Positions 55,801-64,000 of a DNA stretch of 64,000 nucleotides are shown here, in pieces. The position numbers and the translations under genes are program-made. The DNA is taken from the NCBI GenBank assembly GCA_037043455.1, contig JAWPHD010003090.1, positions 1-64,000 of the forward strand, written 5' to 3'. The notes under the pieces are model-generated. The model ran no database searches and was not told the origin of the DNA. It saw only the letters and a list, made by a program, of their open reading frames with translations. Numbering within the stretch: position 1 is the first letter of the stretch; every line of letters begins with the position of its first letter. Source of the stretch: Cyrtodaria siliqua. Lineage: Eukaryota; Mollusca; Bivalvia; Adapedonta; Hiatellidae.

Positions 55801-56099
55801 CTAGTTTTGTTATTACAGAAGGCAACTGGAATGCACTAGAACAGTAGCATCGAATGAATTTAAACCACTTAGTCACATGTCAAGCTGAATACTTTCCAAC
55901 GTTATTGGAATGTACCGTTACTGGAGAAATAAAGATTATAACATATTGATCTATTAGACAACGCTAAGTATTAACATAGCTTCCAAAAGTATCATGTATA
56001 TTGCAGAAAGTATACTTACATTAAAGCACAAATCTTCTTACACGCATTTAATCGAGCGATGGGTGTACTTATACTCCACTGAAACAAAACCACTTGAAC

Positions 56100-56130
56100 T
56101 ATTTACAAAAGTCGAACAGGAAATGTAGAT
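56100..56130 (-). mobile_element. PLE 3' tip, minimal
   Basis: ACAAAAGTCGAACAGGAAAT followed by GTAG only. It is a 30-bp terminal remnant. Confidence 0.45.
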
Positions 56131-56559
56131 AATTACCATTTTCTCAAAGAACTATTAATAAATAAAAATATCAGACTAGTCTAATGAAGTAGAATTACCA
56201 AAGGTGCAGACTTGTAACAGTTTTACGACCAATAGCATGTTGTTTGTTATATCTTCTAATAAATTAGCTATACAATCTAATGCCTTCAAATCCGTCCGCT
56301 TTCAAAGAGATTAGTTTGCGTTACAAAGTAAGAAGATATGAACTGTAGTTATTAGTTCTTTGACTCATACTTATTCTGGGAACATACACACACTTTGAAA
56401 CCTATTGTCTATTTCATTTTCTCTTAGGAGCAAAGAATGAAGAAGTAAAGAAGCAATGCAAACATTATTATCACACGCCATTTACAGAGTCTTGACGTGA
56501 TAGTGCAGCACTGGTGTGACTGTTAATAGTCGTAAAAGGCGAAGTTCAAGTGATATTTT

Positions 56560-57300
56560 TCGTAAAGATGGAGATGTCACGGCGTCCTCACAGCGACCAA
56601 GGCGTTGCTACGGAGCTCCCATGGCGTTCTATCGCGTTCCTACGGAGTTCTTGTTGGCGATTGTCTGCGCTCTCACGGCGCTTCCACTGCGTGCACTGCG
56701 CTTTCACGGCGCTCACACTGCGCTGACGGCGTGTTGAAGACGTTCGTTTGCACTACCTATAATTCATTTATACTATTTTGTTCGTTTTTGTCATGCAAAC
56801 GCCGATGGACGCGGTAGAAGCGCCTTGGGAGCGCAATGATCGCCGTGACAGCTCCGTACAGTCGTTGTAAGAGCGCAGTAAAATAAATAACACTCTGTAT
56901 AAGCGCCGTAGACGCGCCGTATAAGCGCGGTAGAGACGCAGTGACATCTCAGAGAACGCCGTACAATCTCCGTGCAAGCGCCAACGACAACCACAGCGTT
57001 CGCACTGCGACCTCTGTGCGCGCCCGCGGAGCTCCTGTGGTGTTGTAGGAGACCTTACTGCGCTGCTATGGCGACCTTACGGCGTCCCCACTGCGCTCTT
57101 ATCAGAACGCCGAGCGACGGCGTTTGTTTTGTGCATGCTCAAAGTGCGCGCCGTCGCTTGGCGTTCTATGCGATCCCAATGCGTCTAATGGCGATGCCAC
57201 TGCGTTGCTGCGGCTATGCTTGCGATCGTACTGCGCGCACCTCGGCGTTCTGCATTTTTCTTGGACGCCGTGGGATCGCCGTGAGAACGCGGCCCTAGTG
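56560..57300. repeat. GC-rich array with about 11-bp period and switching orientation
   Basis: Short words ACGGCG, ACTGCG and TGGCG recur every 10-12 bp, for example CACTGCGCTTTCACGGCGCT. From about 56805 to 56990 the words are reversed (CGCCGT, GCGCC). From about 57000 to 57250 they run forward again, and the last 40 bp are reversed. GC content jumps against an AT-rich background. The right edge, CGGCCCTAGTGTGACAGGGG at about 57290-57309, looks like a transposon end; the left edge is unclear. All ORFs across it (Arg/Ala/Leu-rich) are by-products. Confidence 0.75.
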
Positions 57301-57309
57301 TGACAGGGG

Positions 57310-57765
57310 TTTTACTTACTAATACATTGGTGTATAATTTCATTCGACAACATTTTACAATTTCAATGGTACATAAAACGATGTTTATTTCTTACGGCTG
57401 TCAATTAAATGAGAAAATCATATCGATTACTCATGGATAGTATATATAGCGTTTAACATATTTAAAAAAAGTAATAGACAGAATCTGGTCTCAGCCAGTT
57501 GGCATATTTAAACCAGGAGATGGACATAGCATGGTGTACTTAGTAACACTGTGACGTCACATTATTTGATCGATGTAGTATGGTCACTGAAAATTCTCTT
57601 TGTAATAGCACAGGTGTAAATCGTTTAATTGAAAATAATACCTGTCAGAATAACAGTTAGAATACAGTTAGAATTGCAAGTATGACAGGGAGCTGAAACG
57701 GACATGCTACAATAATATATACCGAACACAAGAGATGTGATAGACAGATGAGTACAATGTAACCT
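57310..57765. other. Stretch without recognised feature
   Basis: No supported gene or repeat. Confidence 0.3.
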
Positions 57766-57769
57766 TAAA

Positions 57770-58345
57770 ACACGTATGAAAGTGGAAATTTGGAAATCGC
57801 CGAAATATATAAATATAAAAAAATATTGCAGGCTCGGTTTAATAAAGACTGTTTATGAACGATAGTGAAAATCGCTTGCTACCGTCTACGCCCTGTACCT
57901 CCGGGTTAATCAGAACCCATATTTAAAGCCGCTATCACATCAACAACAGACAAACTTTACGAAATATGAATAACGATTCTAAGCATACTAACGATAAGGT
58001 GTATATGGAACTTACATATGATGCGAATCCGAACTCTATAACTACAAAATAAGCGACTTAACCGGCCAGGCAAAAACATCAGCTTATTGTCATTGTTACC
58101 GAAGTAGAATTATGAGTTACCAACTCTTAATTCAATTTACGCATATTCAACCACGGGTATTTGAAGTACCCGTGAATAAATCTAGATTTTAATCGGCACA
58201 TACGCGTTAACGGGTTTGCAGTGACATTTGGCGGTTTAGTTTCCTTAAAATGCCAATAGTACATGTACGAACATTTTAGCCATCCATAAGACGAGCCATC
58301 CCGAAGATGGTATTCTTATGAAGTGAAAATGGAAACTTCCAACTT
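57770..58345 (-). repeat. Hairpin-subfamily copy, split
   Basis: 57770-57935 and 58245-58345 match 38000-38240 (CTCGGTTTAATAAAGACTGT, TTGCTACCGTC, CATCCCGAAGATGGTAT). About 310 bp of other sequence separates the two parts. Confidence 0.55.
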
Positions 58346-58499
58346 CCAACTTAAAGTAATAGAACGGGTAAAATTGAAATGACTAGAAAAGGCTTATTAT
58401 ATGTATAACTAGCACAATGCAAATAAGTTAATTACAGTAGTAATACGTATTTTACGGTATGAAATGCATGCATAATATTTATACAAATAATAGCATATA

Positions 58500-61400
58500 C
58501 ATCCGTGTTCCGAAGTCAACAATCTTAAAATACATGCGAAAGAACGCCTTTTCAGCAGTATTGAAGACACAATTACTGAATCAAGTATCACTGACAGGCG
58601 ACTATGGCAAGCCAATTGTCCAATAATTACGTGAACCTAGGTTTACGGTCGAAAAACTAGGATTAACGATTGATAAACTAGGTTTTTCGAACGTAAAAGC
58701 ATGTTAACCTATACTTTCGAGCGAAAACATAGGATAACGTCCGAAAACCATAGTTCACGCTCGTAAACGTAGGTTTACGCTCGTAAACCCAAGTTCACGG
58801 TCGTAAACATAGGTTTACATTCGTAAACTATGGTTCACGCTCGTGAACCCCGGTTCACGCTCGTAAACATAGGATAACGACCGAAATTCATAGTTCAATC
58901 GAGAAACCTAGTTTATCGAACGTAAACCATGGTTTACGGTCGATATACTAGGATTATCAAAACAACTATGAATTTCGGGCGTGAACATGGGTTCACGACC
59001 GTGAACCTATGTTTACGACCGTGAACCTATGTTTACGACCGTGAATCATAGTTTACGACCGTGATCCATAGTTTACGAACGTGAACCTATGTTTATGAGC
59101 GTGAACCATAGTTTACGGACGTAAACCTATGTTTACAACCGTGAACTAGAGTTAACGCTCGTAAACTATGGTTTATGCTCGTAAACATAGGTTCACGCTC
59201 GTAAACATAGGTTTATGTTCGTAAAACCGGGTTTATCGACTTGTAACTATGCTTTCGGACCGGTATCTATGATTTACGAGCATAGAAGCGTTCACGAGCG
59301 TAAACTATGGTTTACGCCCGTTATCCTATGTTTTCGCTCGAAAATATAAGTTAGTATTCGATAAACCTGGTTTTACGTTCGAAAACCTAGTTTATCGATC
59401 GTTAATCCTAGTTTTTCGACCGTTTTTCGACTGGGTGGGTTCACGTAATTATTGGACAATTGGCTTGCCATAGGCGACAGTATTGGAAACTCTTGAAATA
59501 CATTATTAAGTCAAATAAAAACGCTGAAACCATTCCTCCTTTAAAAACGACATTACCAAATGGCGATACGTCATTCTCAATAACTGACCAAGATAAAGCA
59601 AATTGCTTAAATGATTATTTTGTTTCAATAGCTTCAGTTGATCATTGAAATGTTGAACTACCTAATTTTATACCGAAAACTGGTGAAAAACTAGAAAACA
59701 TTTTCGTTGAAGAAAGCGAGATAGTAGACGTTATTAAGATTTTGGAGATAGACAAAGCATGTGGGGAGAATTAAATTAGTCATAAAATGCTGAAGGAAAC
59801 TGTATATACAATTTCAAAACCTTTACATATACTTTTTAACAGATCATTAAATGAATGTGTTTTCCCTGACTTATGGAAATGTGCCATGGTAATGGCATTG
59901 TTCAAAATGGCGGATCCTAGTATTCCTATAAATTATAGACCAATTTCGTTGTTGAGTTGTGTAGGCAAAGTCATAGTTTTTAAACATGTGTATACTTTTC
60001 TACACATGCATGAATTTATATTCAAGAATCAATCAGGTTTTTTGCCGGGTCATTCTACAACCTACCAACTTGTCGATATGTATCATCATATATGTCAGGC
60101 ATTCGATGCTAAACAATTTACGTGCATTGTCTTTAATGATATATCTAGAGCTTTTGACCGTGTTTGGCATAAAGGTATATTATTTAAATTAAAGCAACAT
60201 GGTATTGATGGTAAGCTTTTATCATGGATATCAGATTATCTTTCAAGCCGATCGCAAAGAGTGTGTGTAGGAACTTCATCATCTGTAAACTGTAACTGCC
60301 GGGGGTTCCCCAAGGGTCTGTTCTGGGGCCCCTTTTATATTTAATATACTTAAATGATATTGCGGAAAGCATACTTAATATTACTCGTTTATTTGCTGAT
60401 GATAGTTCGTTAGCAATTTCCACATCTAATATAGTAGACATGGAAGGTATTTTAAACCACGACTTACACATGATTACTGAATGGTCAAACCAATGGCTTG
60501 TCCAGTTTAATCCCAATAAAACAGAAGCAATGTTCTTTTCTTTATCTGAAGATGATCGTCGCCCAGTTCTACACTTTAATAATATCAAGTTGACATTTGT
60601 TGATCACCATAAACATCTAGGTTTAACGCTTAATCATAATGTAAAATGGCACGAGGACATCAAAAAGGTATTAGGATTAATGCGAATGCTTAAATATAAA
60701 GTATCTCGAAGAACACTTAATCAGTTTTATTTATCCTATATGCGTCCAATCTTTGAGTATGCTTCCATTACATGGTACGGTTGTACCTTATACGAAAAAG
60801 ATACTTTGGAAAAATTACATTATGAAGCAGCCCGCATAGTAACTGGACTAACTCGTTCTGTATCCATACATAATTTAGTAGCTGAAATAGGATGGATTTC
60901 CCTTTCCGATAGGAGAAAACTGCAAAAGCTTATCACAGTATACAAAGTTAAATATGGAACAACTCCAAACTATATTTCAAATCTGTTCCCACAATTGGTA
61001 GGACAAGTGATCTCTTACAACCTTCGAAATAGTGATAATTATGCCACTACTGTTCGTAGAACTGAAATATTCAATAGCTCGTTTGTACATTCATCTCTTA
61101 ATCTCTGGAACAACTTACCAATAGATATACGCAATTCAGAATCTATATCGATGTTCAAGAGGAAACTTTTAAGTTCTGTTTTTCCCAACTCAAAAGTTCC
61201 AACACACTTCTTAACTGGCCAACGATTATTTGCTGTTTTACATGCCCGAAATCGAAATTATTGAAGTAACCTTAATAATGATCTTTATTTAAACCATTTA
61301 CGAGAATCATACAATTGCGATAGTGGTTCTGCAGTAGAAGACGCTGAACACTTTTTTTTTCAACTGTAACTTATTTCGTAAACAACGACTTCGTTTGTTT

Positions 61401-61535
61401 CAGTCAACTCGTACATTTCACACATTAAATTTAATTACAATACGTTTTGGTCGCGAACACTTGTCGGATGACGATAATCAAATTCTATTCGAAGCAGTGC
61501 AAATGTACATAAGAGAAACACAGAGGTTTGCCTAG
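58500..61535 (+). pseudogene. CR1/Jockey-type LINE ORF2 (RT), interrupted and frameshifted
   Basis: Before the insertion: NNLKIHAKERLFSSIEDTIT, ESSITDR. After it: RQYWKLLKYIIKSNKN. The reading frame continues across once the insert and one duplication copy are ignored. RT motifs are NYRPISLLSC (about 59928), FNDISRAFDRVWHKG (about 60132), GVPQGSVLGPLLY (about 60305, after a one-base deletion) and the catalytic FADDSS (about 60390). Then come HKHLGLTLNHNVKWHEDI, YMRPIFEYAS and LNLWNNLPIDIR. A Cys/His C-terminal block (YNCDS..AEHFFFNC) lies near 61315-61370. Defects are TGA at about 59646, TAA at about 59772, a frameshift near 60300, TGA at 61262 and a frameshift at the T-run near 61355. No endonuclease domain is visible upstream, so it is 5'-truncated or decayed. 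Confidence 0.85.
58603..59472. mobile_element. Foldback element made of a 20-bp near-palindromic tandem array
   Basis: It is bounded by the 6-bp duplication GGCGAC (58597-58602 and 59473-59478). The 35-bp perfect terminal inverted repeats begin TATGGCAAGCCAATTGTCC and continue AATAATTACGTGAACC. The whole interior is a 20-bp period array of units such as GTAAACATAGGTTTACGCTC, each nearly self-complementary. In the left half units read ..GTAAAC/CGCTC; in the right half they are in reverse (GTGAACCTATGTTTACGACC). It has no coding capacity. It sits inside the LINE RT gene, and the LINE codons rejoin exactly when it is removed with one duplication copy. Confidence 0.9.
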
Positions 61536-61950
61536 ATTTATATTTACTTTTGCAACTCATGCTGACTGACTCTCTTTTTTCGAACTTGACACAATCTCTA
61601 TACTTCTTCTTTTTTCCTTTTTTCTTCACTAGTTCCTAGTTTTTCTTTGTCACTACCTTTTCTCTAATCATGATATTATGTGCAAGTTATGTATATTTAC
61701 CTATGTAATTGTCTAACTGTGTGTATACTGTTTTTGTCGGGAAGGGCATTAACTAATGTTGTTAGAACTTGTAGCCCAACCCTTTTGCGATTATATATTG
61801 GCAATACAATATGTTTAAATCAAGACCTGTTAGCACACAGATGTTCCGATTTACATAAACGCATACTCGGAAATGATTTGAGTTAGTTTTTGCGCAGCGC
61901 ACTATTCTGTTTGCTTGCTTTATTAGCACAAATCAGGCAAAAATACAAAC
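61536..61950. other. LINE 3' flank, no separate feature recognised
   Basis: It may include the LINE 3' UTR. No A-tail or target duplication was identified. Confidence 0.35.
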
Positions 61951-61954
61951 ATGC

Positions 61955-62185
61955 ATGGCACTACAAGACAAGATTGTAGACAAACATCAGACGTCACCGT
62001 CCCTTTGGGCTGTTGGAAGACGTCATCATAGGGTTCACAGCCTATCCGATCACCGCACAATTAAAGAGGAAAGCATAGTGGCGAACTGTAAATGGGTCCA
62101 CCACCAAGCATGCAGTGCGTTTCAAAATGATAGGGTCATAACCTCTTTTGATAAACTTTGTTTACAAGTTTAACAAAGATAGTCA
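61955..62185 (-). mobile_element. PLE fragment: RT C-terminus and UTR start
   Basis: CACTACAAGACAAGATTGTA, ACGTCACCGTCCC, AGCCTATCCGATCACCGCAC, AGCATGCAGTGCG and ACCTCTTTTGATAAACTTTG lie in family order. It lacks the 3' tip and the catalytic RT. Confidence 0.75.
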
Positions 62186-62189
62186 ATGC

Positions 62190-62630
62190 ATCTGAACATG
62201 AAGTTTCGATACATTCTATCAAATGCATAAACATATATCATCTTACATACGAGCCATATCTTTGAGAACATAAGTTTTAGACTTACGGAACTTGTTCGTG
62301 GTATGCTCTTTATTGTTACCGAATACATCTGGGAAGTTGCAGTCCATTGTGCCAATTGGTTAACTAGCTTCTATACACATGTTTAACACAATTTGCCTAA
62401 ATACAAAACGTGGCATAACTTTGTCAAAATAAGTTGCAGTTATGTAACTTGCTTATGGCATGGTATATATTGATAGCAAATACATTTATAAAGCGTCAGC
62501 CATTCTGTATTTAAATAAATATAAGGTGTACAAATACATTTTAACACTGTATAACAAAATATAAAAACGGGAAATATCTGTGTTGTAGAGTTAGGTATCT
62601 TGTACGTGACATGTTATCCAATAATATCAA
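62190..62630. other. Stretch without recognised feature
   Basis: AT-rich; nothing supported. Confidence 0.3.
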
Positions 62631-62634
62631 AAGT

Positions 62635-63060
62635 AGATATAAAAGTCGAAAGGCAATGTAGCATTCAATGTCCACAATCAACCAAAATCAAGCATGGAAA
62701 CAAACAACAATTAAAAGGATAAAACACATGGTATATGATAACACAGACATAAAAGGGTTGATAAAAGAGCTGCCGCCTTGAAACGGGCAGTGACCAAACA
62801 ATCCGCAAGGAGTTTAAACCAGGTACCAGCGTGCACCGAAACCTCACTCTTAATCTACTGTCATCCCAATAAAATGATACAGTATGAATAAAGAAATCCA
62901 CGCCAGACTATGTCTCAGACTACACTGATAGGCAATATAACACAAAGATGTTGATATGAATATAAAAAAAGCAAAAGCTTAGAAAGCAAGTACCTAATGA
63001 ATTCGCAGAAGCCAGAGCAACAAGAGAATAAACCATTGAGAACACGACAAGACAAGAGTA
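62635..63060 (-). mobile_element. PLE 3' UTR
   Basis: The tip ATATAAAAGTCGAAAGGCAA is followed by GGGTTGATAAAAGAGCTGCC, GGGCAGTGACCAAACAATCC, GCAAGGAGTTTAAACC, GCAGAAGCCAGAGCAACAAG and ACACGACAAGACAAGA. It ends at about 63056, directly before a tRNA-like sequence. Confidence 0.75.
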
Positions 63061-63069
63061 GTGGAGTGT

Positions 63070-63136
63070 ATGGTCCAGTGGTAGCGTGTCGGACTCCAGA
63101 TGGAGATGTCGCGGGTTCGATTCTCAACAGGACCAT
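63070..63136 (+). tRNA. tRNA-like sequence, probably pseudogene or SINE head
   Basis: A 7-bp acceptor pairing, ATGGTCC with GGACCAT, encloses an A-box-like CCAGTGGTAGCGTG and a B-box GCGGGTTCGATTCTC. The anticodon region GGACTCCAGATGGAG and the T-stem do not pair properly. The total of 67 nt is short for a tRNA. It is therefore likely a degenerate tRNA copy or tRNA-derived SINE head and not a working gene. Confidence 0.5.
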
Positions 63137-63139
63137 GTT

Positions 63140-63595
63140 ATTTATTCTTGAGCAAAATAATTAAACCACATTGCTTAGTACTACGCCATCAAGATTGGTC
63201 GATATAAGTTGCAAGGACTTGTTTCGCAATCGATGTAAAAGAAATACGTCTAAAATAAGTATATACTGGGAGACGGTGTGTTAGTGCAAGATCAACATAG
63301 AACATTAATACATATATCATACTGTTGTAATACCTAAGATGAGAATGCAGTGTTTTGTCTTGAAGTAAGCCATTTTACTACACATTATACCACCACTGCC
63401 CATTTCAATTTCTCAATTTGGTTTTCGTTTCTTTTGTTTGTTGTATGGTACATCACTCCAAAAGATATACATTTATGATGTCATAATGAAAATGTATGTT
63501 GTTTAGTTAGAAATGAACTGTACTGGAATATATATTTTATTAAAATGTTGAAATAAAATGTTTAAACCAGTTATCGTGGCATTAATGTAGAATAT
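63140..63595. other. Stretch without recognised feature
   Basis: AT-rich; nothing supported. Confidence 0.3.
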
Positions 63596-63599
63596 ATCT

Positions 63600-63700
63600 T
63601 AAGCCGTTACTATGGGGCGTGAGAGTTGGTGCACTTCACATTACCTCTCATGAACAGACTCAATAAAATCGGGTCTGTTAATAATAATAATAATCAATAT
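63600..63700 (+). repeat. Hairpin-family copy with (TAA)n
   Basis: GGGCGTGAGAGTTGGTGCAC, TTACCTCTCATGAACAGACT, CAATAAAATCGGGTCTGTTA. The stem AACAGACTC/GGGTCTGTT is nearly perfect. A TAATAATAATAA run follows. Confidence 0.65.
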
Positions 63701-64000
63701 CCTTCATAGTTTTCATAAAATTTCTACATTAATGTTGCTGCATGATACACCTCTCTTGTGTATAACTGTATCACAATACTAACACAGTGTATGAAACAGT
63801 CCATGTGTAACATTTGTATTTCAGTGAAAATACATTTTGTGTTCATTTCACACCAGAAAAATATTAATTAAAACCATACATGATCTAACGTGTTCATTTT
63901 ATTGTACTTAATTAAAGATAAAGTCTATGAAATAAAGGTTATAATGTAACTATTTTGAAAGGTTATTTTAGGAATTATTCAAGAATAGCTATTTGGTAGT

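Noticed and set aside
56516..57298. Several Arg/Leu/Ala-rich ORFs in the GC-rich block
   Set aside because: All strands and frames are open because of the short GC-rich repeat. None has a protein-like motif.
59460..59648. Independent 62-residue gene starting at 59460
   Set aside because: Its first codons lie in the foldback end. The remainder is LINE RT sequence in frame with later RT segments.
63070..63136. Functional tRNA gene
   Set aside because: The anticodon and T stems do not pair and the length is short. Only the acceptor pairing and the internal boxes look right.

Overview
This window looks like animal genomic DNA from an intergenic or intronic region dominated by transposable elements. 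It is AT-rich and has no bacterial-style gene packing. It carries RT-bearing retroelements, tRNA-derived SINEs, CA/GA/TA microsatellites, minisatellites and foldback elements. The families seen (N-terminal GIY-YIG Penelope-like elements, CR1/Jockey-type LINEs, a LINE ending in a TGTTC-repeat tail, tRNA-headed SINEs) fit a lophotrochozoan, most likely a bivalve mollusc. That assignment is an inference; no host gene here identifies the species.

The dominant component is one family of Penelope-like retroelement (PLE). Pieced together from copies in the window, it encodes a cysteine-rich zinc-finger-like segment, a GIY-YIG endonuclease-like segment upstream of the RT, a DKA-N-N motif, an RT0 block with PKLHK, RT blocks with STYDFSTLYT, GIPMGTNCAPL and RYLDD, and a conserved 3' untranslated region of about 0.5 kb. 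An endonuclease placed before the RT is the permuted order known for Naiad-type PLEs. Copies lie at 2.97-6.9, 11.3-12.8, 18.9-22.0, 24.9-25.65, 30.9-32.6, 34.5-37.6, 40.0-43.4, 46.8-48.5, 55.2-55.8 and 61.95-63.06 kb, with many 3' ends alone. They are often arranged tail to tail. All look dead, but one RT ORF (3769-4851) is open for 360 codons.

Layout. 0-2.2 kb: tandem and degenerate repeats. 3-7 kb: PLE cluster. 7-10.7 kb: SINEs, dispersed repeats and a long hairpin. 11.3-12.8 kb: PLE. 13-15.7 kb: a predicted small spliced host gene. 16-18.6 kb: hairpin, TA repeat and degenerate tandem array. 18.9-22 kb: a PLE containing a nested 5'-truncated copy of its own family. 23.7-26.2 and 27.6-33.3 kb: two diverged paralogous segments sharing an old PLE copy; the second has gained a tandem expansion, a 740-bp retro-insertion and a 34-bp x 6 minisatellite. 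34-37.6 kb: a possible small membrane-protein exon, then PLE. 40-43.4 kb: PLEs interrupted by a terminal-inverted-repeat element loaded with a 160-bp satellite. 46 kb: a possible promoter and first exon. 46.8-48.5 kb: PLE 3' ends. 51.7 kb: hairpin. 53.3-54.4 kb: minisatellite and an internally deleted LINE. 56.5-57.3 kb: GC-rich array with about 11-bp phasing. 58.5-61.5 kb: a CR1/Jockey-type LINE split by a foldback element built from a 20-bp near-palindrome. 62-64 kb: PLE ends and a tRNA-like sequence.

No operons, CRISPR arrays or other prokaryotic systems are present. The host-gene calls (13-15.7, 34.1-34.4 and 46.4 kb) rest only on splice-site and promoter signals and are tentative.
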